64,000 nt of DNA. Source: Acanthococcus lagerstroemiae. Taxonomy: Eukaryota > Arthropoda > Insecta > Hemiptera > Eriococcidae. Positions 23,108 through 34,277 of the stretch are shown piece after piece. A program made the translations under genes and the position numbers. The notes beneath the pieces were generated by a model. That model made no database searches, had not been told where the DNA came from, and saw only the letters and a program-made list of their open reading frames with translations. The DNA lies in assembly GCA_031841125.1 (NCBI GenBank), contig CM063106.1, forward strand, positions 17,670,001 through 17,734,000. The letters are read 5' to 3'. Position 1 is the stretch's first letter; each line of letters begins with the position of its first letter.

Positions 23108-24820
23108 ATCAATAACATAACACAGTAGAGTACATTGACAAAATTTCATATAGACGACAAGTATTGATGTTACTATCAATATTGAAGTGTCAGTGTATAC
23201 AAGAGTAAATCCAGTTGTATAGTTGACATTTGTATCGACACGTTTACTAGAGACAAATAGTTTAGGCTGAATAATTTTTGTATAAATTAATATTGTCATA
23301 ATTCTTAGGTATATGGTTGGGCTTAGTACAAAATGTTCCAAAGCATTTGGATATAAAAACTCATAAAAAGTGGCAGAAATGGCGTCAATACAAATGTCGC
23401 TGCTTCTGTCAACGTTGACAGTATCTCACGGGATGTTATAAATGTTCACGCTGACTAGAGACTGGCATTAGCAATGACAATAGTGCTTAAAACTAGTTGT
23501 ACTATATCTTATCATCCCCATCAATATTGAACAGAAACGGTGGTTAACAACCAGGGTAATATTGCCGTGACCCAATCAGTAAGTATGCAATACTCAAGAC
23601 TTGACACTAACCAGAACAAATACACACAGAAAGCTGTAACAACTCGACTCTGCGTTTTATCGACATCTTCTCGCAACTGTCCTGACCCCTGGACGTTCAT
23701 TCCTTCAGAATCTACAAGCAAAGCCCAGCCCACAGATAGTACACTGAATCCTTGAGAAATGTATTAGAAAGTTGAGCACGAAGCACTAATAGTCCGATCT
23801 TGATAATGGACGAATACTTAGAATTGTGGCTATAGTAACATCAATATTGGCAGAGCAATTGTTTTAAATGTTCTACCACTGTAACTAAGTATCTGTTTTA
23901 ATAAAATGGAAAAATGCGAGCTGCGTTAGTTCACACATTGGCTGTGCACGTGCACGCTACATGACATCTAGTATTAGATACTTGTAGATATGTAACTGCA
24001 ACCGTTACCTCGATATCTGGTATGGAGGTTGGCGAAAAAATTTTCTGGTAATGTAATGAATATTGTCGCTTTTATTTACGACTTCTATTCTTATTCAGCC
24101 GTGCCGGTGAAGTTTTTACATTTAGTATTGTGTAATCGTTTTTCATTGTCCGAGGTTATGTTGATCTCGGAGTGTGCTTAGAAGTTTATAATAAGTATGC
24201 ACTGGAATTTTTTCGTTGTATCACAACTTTTTAACAAAGGGTTTCCGTTATAGCTTTTGATTCATCGAATGATTCATCAGCTTCGTATGGTTCAACTAAT
24301 TATTATTATTTTTTTGCCGTCAAGTTCTATACAACACATCAATGAATTTCCAACTAAAATTAGTAACCTATGAGCTATGACAGTTACTTAGTTCTGAGTG
24401 TTACAGGTCAATCGTTGAAATAAGACTCTAGCGATAATTCTTTAAGGGGATAAAATTCATGGTAAGCCTGAAAAGTGGCGAAAAAGTGGGAAGGGCAGAG
24501 GAGATGCGGCTCCTTCTGAGGTTTTATATTTCTTGCAAGTTGTAAGGATGAATAAGAAAGTGCATTCGAATGGAAATTAACCGAGTTTGTCTTAAAGTTG
24601 ATACTAACTTGTAGATCCAACTGTTTTTTTGGCTTAAGCATTTTTCTCTTCAGTCACTCCTCTCCCTCCTCCCTCGTAAAAATTACTTGCTACTGCATCA
24701 CTCCTAACCAATGAATCAACCAACAAATAAAAACTCCCAAAAGGAAAAATCTTTTCCTGAACACTTTTTTGAATCCCACCCCCGGGAAGATATAGCTCCA
24801 CAGCCACTAGTTGTTTATTT
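23108..24820. other. No recognisable gene
   Basis: Short ORFs on both strands overlap antisense (for example 23521-23755) and look like chance frames. No RNA gene or element terminus was seen. Confidence 0.4.
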
Positions 24821-24824
24821 AGGG

Positions 24825-25385
24825 CTATTTTTTTGTTATTTCTGAGCTGTTTGTGACTTTGAACTGTTTTTTAGCTTCGGGCTGTTCGGAAGTTTCTAGT
24901 CGGATGTGGTCGTTTGGTAATGTTTTATTTAGATAATTGTTGATCGTTTTTGGTTGATTTTGATCAGATAGGTATCTTCATTTCGGCTCTTTATTTGATT
25001 GGATTTGGTTTTCTTCATTAACAGTTTAATTGGATTTTTCTTGGTCGTCCAAGTAGTTCAAACTCAATTTTGATCTCTTTTATTGTCTTGGTCAAATTTT
25101 AAACCGGTTTTTACTTTTTGTTGCTAGTCCTACCTAATCAGCCAAGGTAAATCACGATTATTTGTTTTGGGTTATTCGTAAATTTTAGACTGTTGTGGAA
25201 TATCTGTCAGTTGTAGGCTTTCTATTCTTTTCTAGTTATTTTCTAGTTTTGGGCTGTAGGTCACTTTTTTTTTTCAACTTAACACTGTTTATTAGTGTCG
25301 GAGTTTGTAATATTCACTAACGGAAGCTGTTTGTCAATTTTGGACTGATTGCCCATGCAGGCTGTTGGGTGACTTATGATGCTCA
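24825..25385 (+). repeat. T-rich degenerate repeat, TTTTGGGCTGTT core
   Basis: Motifs such as TTCGGGCTGTTCGG, TTTTGGGCTGTAGG, TTTTGGACTGATTG and CAGGCTGTTGGG recur at loose 20-40-base spacing. The same text forms the tract around 35650-35712 and 37150-37800, which is split by a hAT element. The repeat is probably an old minisatellite. Confidence 0.55.
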
Positions 25386-26715
25386 CATAGATGGCAGAAC
25401 TGGGAATGAAAAGGACGATTCTCTCTGACAATTCTGAGGGGGCTTTGCCTCCTCACATAGGTAGATGAAAGAATATTTTTGGAATTTTTAAGCTTTATTC
25501 AGGAAGAAGCAGCGGTTGATAGGCGAAAATATCACAGGCTGAGTTCCCAAATTCAAATTTCAAATGAAAGGAAGTCTCTTATTTCCTTGAAAATTGTAAC
25601 CCCTCCTCCCTCTCTATTGAGAAAGAAGTTCAGTCACCGTTGCATTGCGACATTTTTCATGAAAAAGCACCATTTCTAGAATGAAGACAAAATAGGTACC
25701 AAAAGTACACCAAATATACTATCACGAGGCAATATAGATTCTAGGGAAGTATCAGAGGTTCACTGAAGCGGCATTGCTGAGGGGAGGAGAGAAAAGCTAA
25801 AAAGGCTCTACCTAGAAAATTTCTTATCCACAAACATAGTGAATAAAAATAATTGAAGTTGCATAAACAAGTATAAGAATACTTCAAATTTTTCGACTGA
25901 AGCAACTGTCTTACTCAGTAGTTTTGAACGGGAGCAATAACGCTTCCCGGGGAGCGGTGTAGAGATAGGGTACCGAGGGGCGGCAGGCTTATTTTGGGCG
26001 GTCAGGAGCGGTGAACATGTTTTTGTATATACGCATGACTTCAAAGAACTCTACTCTCTATCTCAAAATTCATTGGAATCAATTTGCAACTTCAAAGCCC
26101 GGAAGTCAATTTGATTACAACAGAATCAGTTATTTCTGCCTTCCAAGAAAAACTCATTTCGTGGAAGCAAAATTTTGGCTGCAACGAGTGCAGCCAGTTT
26201 CCAATTTTGTCGAATCCTCATAAGCCTCAGGCCAGTCAAATACCCTTTGGTGACACCCAAGTTTACTGTCAACACCTGCAGTCTTTGCACTAGGACTTTT
26301 CTGAACATTGTAAGGGTATTTTATATCTGGAAATTCCTCAATGGCTTATGCATCCTTTTGTTAATACTGAGACAGCAGCGGTTGAGGTTCAGGAAGACCT
26401 GACTAAACTTTCAACAAATGAGACGCTGAAAGCCAGCTTCCACGATGATAACAGGCTCACGAAATTCTGGCTTCAAACCGACATCGCTCATCTCTATTCT
26501 AGAGCGTGGAGCGTCGGGAAAAAGTTTTTGATTGCCTTCTCCTTCTCTTACCTAGTCAAGCGGATCCTGTTCTTTTGGTACAATAAAGTTCTGTTATTTG
26601 TTTCACTGTTCTTCCAAATGTATTTTTCTTTCAGTGATTTTAATTTTTAAGAAACTTCTGATTTTCATTCTTTCCATGATAGGGGGACCTTGGAAAAAGT
26701 GCAGCTCCTCTGGGG
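25386..26715. other. No recognisable gene
   Basis: Several 60-100-codon frames overlap in different phases between 25480 and 26650. None has a recognisable domain and none shows a continuous splice-compatible series. The block 26040-26500 is slightly richer in GC. Confidence 0.35.
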
Positions 26716-26745
26716 GCAATAGCTCAAAAACGGTTGAGAACCACT
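26716..26745 (-). mobile_element. Isolated hAT-like terminus
   Basis: The plus-strand text CAAAAACGGTTGAGAACCACTAG is the inverse of a CTAGTGGTTCTCAACC terminus, a widespread hAT (MER5/Charlie-like) end. I found no partner terminus to the left within about 1 kb, so only a solo end can be supported. Confidence 0.4.
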
Positions 26746-27540
26746 AGTCTAACTTATAGGGAAAGCTCATTCTATTAGTTCGTCCAGAAAGCATAAGCGC
26801 AAAAAGCCGACCTGCGATGGGGAGGGACTCATGGAGGCTGACTGAAAATAATGCTCAAAATTTTTTCGCTCGTATAATTTTTTAGTCTTATTTCGGGAGA
26901 GGGTTCTTTCAGAGAATTCGGACTTGGACTTTTTTTCTCACTGAGGATACCAACCACAAGCTTTTAGGGCACCATTCAGTGGTAAAATAATACTTAGAAA
27001 GTTTCGCACAAAACGGTAGTAATTTACTTGGCTTCACTTCACTGTGTTGGTGAAGAAATGGGCATTCATAACATCTGGGCATTGAAATTTGAACAAAGAA
27101 AAATGATTTCAAAAGAAGGGAATGCATGTGTACGTTGTTGAAATATCTCCACTTTTAATGGTCGAATCTACCTACTGTTTTAACACTTGTAATTATTTTC
27201 TTTCATGTCTCATAAATATTCAACAGTACTAGCGCTGGTATAGACTGAAGAATAATACAAAATGCAGTGGCATGATGCGTCACTCTTTTTTCTGAAATTA
27301 TACGTGATTATTGCGTGTACAAAAACAAAAAGTAACAAAAAAAAAAACAACGCGAAAATGGTGCTCTAATCTGTACTTTTAAGATTGAAAACTGGAATAT
27401 ATTAAATGGTGGAAGAAGGCTCGGAGTCCATCAAAAAATCTAACTAAAAAGTGATTTTCCAGAACCACTTTCCTCAATAAAATCAGGTTTTCAGAAAATA
27501 CACAAAATTGGTTTAAAAGTGCATCAAGTATAGTTATTAG
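26746..27540. other. No recognisable gene
   Basis: AT-rich, short frames only, an A-run near 27339-27349. Ends abruptly at the GC-rich block that starts about 27545. Confidence 0.45.
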
Positions 27541-27566
27541 TTATAGATTCACCAGCACCAACCAAC

Positions 27567-27604
27567 GGACAGCGGGAATCAGGGTGGACTCGTACCCGCT
27601 GTCC
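27567..27604 (+). ncRNA. Hairpin 1 of a three-hairpin series (10-bp stem, 18-nt loop)
   Basis: Stem GGACAGCGGG (27567-27576) pairs perfectly with CCCGCTGTCC (27595-27604). The loop is AATCAGGGTGGACTCGTA. The loop recurs in hairpins 2 and 3 while the outer stem bases differ on both sides. Function unknown; it may act as RNA or as a DNA cruciform. Confidence 0.6.
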
Positions 27605-27624
27605 AGAAACCGTCGCAGGCTCCA

Positions 27625-27658
27625 GCACCGGGAATCAGGGCGGATCCGTACCCGGTGC
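27625..27658 (+). ncRNA. Hairpin 2 of the series (8-bp stem, 18-nt loop)
   Basis: Stem GCACCGGG (27625-27632) pairs perfectly with CCCGGTGC (27651-27658). The loop is AATCAGGGCGGATCCGTA, of the same length and pattern as in hairpin 1. The distance between the loops is 56 bases, not a multiple of three. Confidence 0.6.
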
Positions 27659-27682
27659 CCCTGTTGGCAGCACACCAATGTT

Positions 27683-27720
27683 GACTGGCGGGAATCAGGG
27701 AGAACCCGTAGCCGCCAGTC
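27683..27720 (+). ncRNA. Hairpin 3 of the series (9-bp stem, 18-nt loop)
   Basis: GACTGGCGG (27683-27691) pairs with CCGCCAGTC (27712-27720); one loop-closing G·G mismatch separates them from the loop AATCAGGGAGAACCCGTA. Loop distance from hairpin 2 is 60 bases. Confidence 0.6.
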
Positions 27721-28140
27721 GAAGACCCTGGAAGAGGGCGGCCCCAGACTGATGAAGAGCCCGGAAGAAGGCGGGCCCATCGTCGACGAATATCGATAAG
27801 TGGCACTCCACCGAAGCTGCAGCAGCAGCAGAAGAGACAACGACCGTAGTGGGTGAGAAATGTTGATGGAGAAAGGAGAAACCCAGTGACACCTCAGCAC
27901 CTGTGAGCGGCCCTCTCGACCCGAAGCGCGTCACTGGTAGGAGACCCTGGAACCTGATACCCATCTGCTCGACCCACTTTGAGGAAGCGACAGAGAACTT
28001 GAGGCTGAAGTCTTGTAGTAACCAGCTGACCATGAAAACGGCCCCCTCTACTGTTGCCGATCTGGCGGGCGGGGAAGGAAGATGGAAGCCGATAGGGACA
28101 TGTCGTGGAATTTAAGAAGACAACAGACAATCTCAAGCTG

Positions 28141-28440
28141 ACTGAGACACTGACTGACTGGTCGACAGATGACGGACAGTATAGTTATAGTTTAGCTTAA
28201 GATTGTAAATATTTTCGTTTGTATATTATATTTCGCATCCATGATGTACTTTTTAAAAATGTGAGTTCCTCTCCCTACCTCACGCTAAACCTACCCGAAG
28301 GTATGTACGAGAGTGGAGGGGAGACACCCTGATTTTTATTTTCATGTTTTCCAACGAATACAAGGAGCCACCGGAGAAAGTCCGAACTGGCCGACGGATG
28401 GGGCCTTGGCCTCTCGCGAGATTTGAACAAAAAAAAAAAA
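28141..28440 (+). other. 3' side of the GC-rich block, ends in an A-run
   Basis: AT-rich sequence with TGTATATTATATTT is followed by a GC-richer tail (28350-28425) ending in a 12-base A-run at about 28429-28440, as at the end of a retroposed transcript. No coding is seen. Confidence 0.3.
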
Positions 28441-28936
28441 TAAGTTGTAGATAATAATGATAACCTTTGAAAACTAATAATTTGTAGAATGGACCTCTCA
28501 ATACTCGTATTGCGGATCATTTCAAGAGAATGTACGTCGTTAAGTGTCTTTCATAAGCTTATAAAGAAAAAAATAAAAATAAATAAATATAGAAAATTCA
28601 AAACGGCCGTCTTCAAGTACAGGCATTGTAACCTAATGATCATCTGTGCTCTAAACCACTTGTTTTGAATATTTTGTATTTTGTAAAATAATGTTTTAAA
28701 TTTGATACACTTTGCATATTTTTGAAGACGTCTATTTCCTCTAACCAATAATTCAGTCAGTCTAGATACTTGGTCAATACGAAAAAGTGGGTGAGTGAAA
28801 TTTACAACAAAATTTAGCAAATGCCGGCAAAACTGTAGGAGTGAAGATTTTTTTTCTTTGTCAACTTAAAATGTTATAAGTTTTCTCGGCATTTTTATCG
28901 TTCAACTCTTTCCGAACTTTAGTAACTTAGTCAACT

Positions 28937-29378
28937 CTACCAGAAAGTATAGCTTCTAATATATTCCAAGTGGTGACAATTTCTGGAGGAAAATAGTTTT
29001 GGAAAATCGCTTGCAAACTTTTTGCGAAGCCCACCAGAGCTAGTCGTCAAACGATAAAATAGGTCCCTTGATAAATTGTCTTCTGACGGGACTAGTTTCC
29101 CAGGGGCGGGGGAGTATCCGTGAAAGAGGAAGAACAAAAACGATTTTTCACTCACTTCCTCAGGTCGAAAGATTGAATCACTACGATGGGTGATTTCAAC
29201 GGGCTCGTTATTTCGGAGTATTATTCGGCAATGAAATTTAAAAATCTCAGTTTTTAGTGGTATTGCATCTTCATCCATTAATTCATAAATTCTTGTAACC
29301 AGTTCACCGCTCACACCTCTTGCATTGAAAATGTAAAGAGCGCCGATTTTAATTAAAAGACAGTTTTTCCATTTAAAC
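28937..29378 (-). pseudogene. Unrecognised 140-residue open frame, possibly a gene fragment
   Basis: On the minus strand the frame is open from about 29378 to the TAG at 28937 without an upstream ATG; the first Met lies inside an E-L-M-D-E-D segment. The codons look more protein-like than most frames here. Residues near the start (K-I-G-A-L-Y-I-F-N-A-R-G, later R-I-Y, then E-P-V-E-I) faintly recall the N-terminus of clathrin-adaptor mu subunits (I-G-G-L-F-x-Y-N-x-K-G). That is a weak likeness, not an assignment. No splice sites were convincingly placed. It may be a degenerate retrocopy or an exon of an unknown gene. Confidence 0.25.
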
Positions 29379-29814
29379 CCTTAGCTGTGTTCCATATTCT
29401 AGTCGTGTAATTATTATTTCGCTCATTAGCTGAAGGAAGGTATACGAGCATACAGGAGGACGAAACTATATTATACTTTCAAAACCTTGCGCTATGTTCA
29501 AGTTGTCTCATTGTTTGGTACAATATGTATGAGAATAACTACAGAATTCTGTTTTGCGCAAGTTCAGTTTTAATTGAGACAATATACGTAAAAGGAGAAT
29601 ATTTTAAATTAGTGTTTCATTTTATAAGTCTACGTAATGTGACAAACGTAAGTTAAGAGTAAGCAGCTGAAGTTTCTTGTGAAATTGATTTCTGTACAAC
29701 CAGGGTTTACTGTAACTGAGATAAGCAATGTTTAAGGTTCAAATATATCATCGACAAGGCTTATAACAAAACTCGAAGACAAGAAAGGAATGTATGTACA
29801 AGGACTCGTGGGAA

Positions 29815-30345
29815 ACTTTTCACAGACGTCCATTAGACAAATGTAATCAATGACGTGGTCAACACAGTCCCTTTTCGAATTTGTCTCTCAAACGTCATAT
29901 CATAATATGAAATCTTGTACGGCCAAAAGGTGGACGTATCTAAGATAATTTGGCGCTGGAAAAATTGTTTATAGCCAAAGGAAAGAATTATGTGGGACAA
30001 GCTGGTACTGAGAAAAGAGAAGACGACTCTTTTCTGACAGTACTATAGGGTATACTGCAAGTATATGGAAGACCAAGATATGCCTCGAATGTTCTAGTAT
30101 AACTTTTACTACCTGCACATAAAAGTATGCAGCGAACATGCATAACACAAAATAGCTTCACTAAGAGCAACATAATAATTTATTGTTAAGAATGCAGCTG
30201 AAATGGCCCTCAGTAATATTGACTGAAAGTTCCCTCAAAAAGAAAGAAAACAAAAATGTATGTAGAATCCATTTTTCTTTATTGCGGTTGAATTTATTAT
30301 GAAATGCAACACAAAAGTCAAAAATGTCGACATCGAATTTTGGAT
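29815..30345 (+). repeat. Dispersed repeat H, monomer copy
   Basis: It is homologous, with drift, to 61085-61659 and 62679-63320: ACAGACGTCCATTA, GGCCnAnAGGnGGAC, AAAGGAAAGAATTATGTG, TATGGAAGACCAAGATATG, CTACCTGCACATAAAA, CACTAAGAGCA, TTAAGAATGCAnCT and TTATGAAATGCAACACAAAAGTC appear in the same order. No coding capacity. Unknown family; near the right end of the window it forms a tandem array. Confidence 0.65.
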
Positions 30346-30653
30346 AGAATTTCGTGTAGAATTCTATCTAATAATCAATGTCGACGCAAGAGGTCGAATT
30401 CTACATAGAATTCTGTATCAGATTCAACCATAATGTCGGATCCAAAAACGTTAATTTCTGTACTTATCGGCTTTTTACAAATCATATTTGTCTGCCACTT
30501 GTCCCCCAGTTAGTCTCCACTGACCAAACATTTATTTTGCATTGGTTCTGGATAGAGTCTGTATTTTTCTATCTAGAACGTATAATAGACAAAACTATAT
30601 TATAGCTACATATGGACATAGGCCTTGCGTTGACCAAAGAATGGAGGGAGGTC

Positions 30654-30830
30654 GACACTGTCAGTGGCGTAGCCAGGATTTCCCCAAGGGGGGGGGCGCA
30701 AAATAAGATTTTCAAGGGAGAAAAAGTCGAAAATTGAGGTATTTTTTAAAAATTGCCGATATTAAATGATTATGTGAAAATATTGGGATGCACGTGCCCC
30801 CCTCCCCGACGCTACGCCACTGGACACTGT
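30654..30830. mobile_element. hAT MITE E (161 bp) with perfect 8-bp target duplication
   Basis: The element 30662-30822 starts CAGTGGCGTAGCC and ends GCTACGCCACTG. It is flanked by GACACTGT on both sides (30654-30661 and 30823-30830). It is non-coding with a G-run near its left end. The CAG..CTG termini and 8-bp duplication identify the hAT superfamily. The perfect duplication points to a fairly young insertion. Confidence 0.9.
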
Positions 30831-31565
30831 TGTGAGCCGAGTGACCAAAAAATGTTTTCCCTCTTGCCATTTTTGGATAGGTCCTTAGATATACCTACAC
30901 TCTTAAGTGGTGGGGGTCAAGGTGGAAGATCATTCATCTTTATGACAGTAAAATATTCGAGGAACCAGACAAATTTTGGAAAAAGAAAAATTATTGAGGG
31001 CCCGGATCTTCTGTCCCCATGACACAACGCATATGTACGCGAGACAGAAGAAAACGGACGGTGTCCATGATTTCTTCATTATTCGGGTATACAGATAAAT
31101 TTTAGATATTTTAAAAATATCCCTGAGCTGTTTTCAATTTTTGTAAGTAGGGGAGCATGCCTTAGGTTCAGTCCGTTAACCATTTTCATTGTCAATGTTC
31201 TCAAGTCCGAAATTCCATACATGTGAGAAGCTCTATGAAAAGGTACCAAATGTCGGAGAAGTGAATTTTGCCCAACATAGAACGCGTTTTTAATACGGAA
31301 ATTCCGCGTACTTAGCAACGTAATGGCTGACATCTAGCGGAAGTTTTCAACAACATCTAGTTCTTTTGTGTTCTTATCAACGTTAGGATAAAATCGTGCA
31401 TTTTTATCGTAAGGTTGATCAGAAATTCAATGGAAACATCAGCGCGCCACCGCGCTGCTAGGTCCGAACTGTTTCAGATTTCATCAATCTAAGAGTCATT
31501 AACACCAATTTTCAATTTTTAGATTCTACATATACGAAAGCTCAGAATGTTGGAGTTCCTGATTA
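30831..31565. other. No recognisable gene
   Basis: AT-rich, short ORFs only. A TTTCAG acceptor-like site ends this stretch at 31571. Confidence 0.4.
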
Positions 31566-31571
31566 TTTCAG

Positions 31572-31986
31572 TACAATGGATCCCATTAACGATATCCAAC
31601 CGTGGCGATCGCTTGCTCGAAGGAGAGGGAGACATAAACCATATCATCCAGTTAATCTCTCTTATAGACATGAAGATTTGTGAGCCAGAATACACTCAAC
31701 TAGTAAATATACGAGGCCAGAGAAGGCGCGAAACGTCCGGGAAGGCCGACATGAGCAATAAATGTCAGCGAGGGCATCGGACCATGAAGCGGCCCGGTGG
31801 TACACGAAGTCTTCCAAATCATCATTGCAATCTGTATCTTCCGTAGACACGATACGCCTGCCATTGTATTCTTCAGCCCAATGCCCAATGCCTCCACTCA
31901 ACAGTCACCCCTTTCGACTTCAGTCGTCATTACCACATCTGCGGCCTCCACCCCGCACAGATAGCAACTGCTCGTACGCTTGAGTC
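31572..31986 (+). other. Possible coding patch (unrecognised short exons)
   Basis: A clean acceptor (CCTGATTATTTCAG, ending 31571) is followed by an open 35-codon frame from ATG 31576 to TGA 31683 (start M-D-P-I-N-D-I-Q-P-W-R-S). A second frame from 31762 to TGA 31983 encodes a Ser/Pro-rich tail (S-S-L-Q-S-V-S-S-V-D-T-I-R-L-P). The antisense frame 31901-31662 is equally open and protein-like (D-D-L-E-D-F-V-Y-H-R). The stretch is richer in GC than its surroundings. I recognise none of the products; transcript data would be needed to choose a strand. Confidence 0.25.
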
Positions 31987-32954
31987 AAAGCACGGCGCGA
32001 AACCTGTCTGCGAAATTTCTAACTGAATTAATTTTCAGTCGAAATGTGCCGTGGAATTCTGCTCTTCTTCAAGGGCGCCTTTCGCAGCTCGGTCACGTCA
32101 CGTTTTTCGCGTTTTACCAGTCAGCACGCGCAAATGTTTTCGAAGTCTCCGCAATATTATGCGACATCACGGCGGGTACTTAGAGAACTTTCCGTCGATC
32201 TGTTGGCCCAACAAGATGTGACTCAGGCAACAGTAATAAGGTTTGTTTTGATAATTAAAAATACGACCGAAAGTCTGTCTACATGTCTACATTGCGGCAC
32301 CACGAAAGATGCGACTACCGGTATATTTCGTTAATTTCACCGAGCAGCCGAATAGCGGGGAGCCAGAACCATGACCAATATTTCACCTCCTGTCGCGAAA
32401 CAGCATCACCCCACGGCCATCATCCGACCTCTAAATGGACGAATCACGGTCAGAAATAATTATTATGTTAACGTCGCCGAGCATGTATTTTTTATATAAT
32501 ATGTTTCCAAGTGTCAATTCGCGCGGATTGTTTGCGTTCTCGCGAATGGGATTACGCGGACGTGAGTGCCTTTCGCATGTGCAGCAGATCTAGCGGGAAT
32601 CGCGTGTAAATAATTCTTCGAGCGGAACGGCAGCCTCTCCGGGCCGTAGCATAGACCGCAGTGTTGAGTGCCCACCGATACAGAGTGGTTACAATGTGAG
32701 CACAATGGTCGTGGTACGCAAACGAAGGCGGACGGAGGTATGGACTCAATGGACCAACTCCATTTACCTCCGAACACGGAACAGAGAACTGTTGAGTAAC
32801 CTTTAAGTTATCAAAGAGTCACCGCGACTCGTAGCATATTGCCATCTGGGGCGTAGTGGGTGTCATTTTGAAAATACATATCAAAATCGATTTTGGAGAT
32901 CAAAAAAGGCAGAAAAAATACCAAGAAATTCTTTGGTTGTATTTATACTGTGAC
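31987..32954. other. GC-balanced, non-repetitive stretch; no gene assigned
   Basis: CpG-containing sequence with overlapping frames on both strands (32044-32334 plus, 32777-32514 minus) and no recognisable domain. Composition contrasts with the AT-rich repeats on both sides and could mark an unrecognised promoter, non-coding RNA or exon. Confidence 0.25.
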
Positions 32955-34277
32955 GTGTGAACCAGTGGCGTGCGGTAAGTTTTTCTAGGAAGTAAGCAAT
33001 AAGCATAGGCAGGGATGTACCGAAGAGTTTTTCCTGCGGGGGGAGGGGACAAAAATTGTGAAAGTCCCAACTAACTCGAGTCAAAATTCCCCAGTATCAA
33101 AGGGGAAAAAAAAATCTTTCAACTTGTTAGATTTTCCCAACTGACTAAACTCAAAATTCCAAAATATCAAAGCAAAAAAAAAGAACCTTTGACTTATTGG
33201 ATTTTTCAAACTTCTTAACTCAATTCCCAAGTATTAAAGCAAAAAAAAAAAAGTTGCCTTGTTGAATTTTCCCAACTGCGTCTGACTGAAATAGTAAATG
33301 TTCTCAACTGCTGAGTGAAAAATTTCTACAGGAGGGTAAGTTACCCCCCCCCCATTTGGTTTGTCCCTGAGTGTAGAGGTCAAGTAAAAATCAGAATAAA
33401 AATATGAAACATGCTACTACAAAAGGGCATTGATCAAATTATTCAAGTTGTTGTATCCCTGTGTAGGGTCATTCCATACGCATTTATCTTCCTCTGTGAC
33501 AAATAATAGACATGGCCATCAAAACAGTTGCACACCATCTTCACAATGGGTTAACCACAAAATGTTTTCATATTGCGATACGCGAAAATGTCTAGTAAAA
33601 ATTGAACCACCTTTCTTTTGCCCAGTCTTTAAAAATGGTAATTCTGGTTGAGGCCTACTACTATTAATAATTTCTAATTGTTCATTAAGAGTAAGTCGCG
33701 AAAACGGGGTTTCAATAAGACCTCAAGTACGCATTTTGTGAAGAAGAAAAAAAAAATGGAGCATTCAAACATAAACGCGTTGACTAGTAGACGAACATAA
33801 ACACGTTTCACTGTCAACTTTGATGTTCGTGTGTAGCTAAGCTGAGCCAAGCCAGACTCAAAGCGCTTCCAGAACGCAACCAAACGCACAGGTTTCATCG
33901 CGTTGAACACGCTAGTGTGTATTTGTGTTGGTAATTAACACAGGGGGGCAGAGTGTAAGTCGTGTAATGTTACATGCAGTATAGAAAGGAAGCGTTAGAT
34001 CCGACGCACACCTCGCTGGCCTATACCAATATACATGTACAAGGGTTGCCAAACGTCGAACAGTGTATGCTTCTGTTTCAACTGTCTCCTCACATATCTC
34101 CCGTGAATTTATTATATACATAAGCGTCATACAGTCTCTGTTTTACCCAATGTTTCATTATCTTTTATTTATTACAAGTTGAAGTTGATATTGTATATGA
34201 AAACTTATTTTCCCGGGAATTTTGAGGGTAAGCGGCGCTTACCTTGCTTGCCTGAAATGCACGCCACTGGTGTGAAC
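32955..34277. mobile_element. hAT element C1 (1307 bp), perfect 8-bp target duplication
   Basis: The element 32963-34269 begins CAGTGGCGTGCGG and ends GCACGCCACTG (11-bp TIR). GTGTGAAC flanks it at 32955-32962 and 34270-34277. A subterminal palindrome GGTAAGCGGCGCTTACC (with one base change here) sits near the right end. There is no transposase; an open minus-strand frame at 33910-33674 recurs in C2 but shows no domain. A smaller hAT element (D1) is nested at 33010-33369. Homologous copies: C2 (35713), C3 (61660), C4 (63322). Confidence 0.92.
33010..33369. mobile_element. hAT MITE D1 nested in C1
   Basis: It starts CAGGGATGTACC and ends near TTTGTCCCTG. It is flanked by AGCATAGG and AGTGTAGA, diverged forms of the 8-mer AGCGTAGA that stands uninterrupted in C3 (about 61701-61708). 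The interior has repeated CAACTGACT-CAA-TTCCCAAGTATCAAAGCAAAA text. Non-coding. Confidence 0.85.

Larger units (their letters stand above)
27545..28140 (+). other. GC-rich block containing the hairpins; unrecognised
   Basis: The block has sharp compositional borders against AT-rich flanks. Several frames are open: on the plus strand 27584-27799 contains R-E-S-G-x-x-R-x-R twice, then an 11-residue repeat (K-T-L-E-E-G-G-P and K-S-P-E-E-G-G-P, 27721-27778); 27903-28115 is a second open frame; on the minus strand 27900-27541 and 28136-27894 are open. None carries a domain I know. Similar text (TATAGTTAT) flanks it at 27532 and 28183. I suspect a retroelement leader or a non-autonomous element, without proof. 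Confidence 0.35.

Noticed and set aside
33674..33910. Recurrent minus-strand frame in hAT copies C1 and C2 (33910-33674, 36609-36373) as a transposase
   Set aside because: About 78 codons, no catalytic or zinc-finger motifs, and recurrence is explained by the DNA being homologous.
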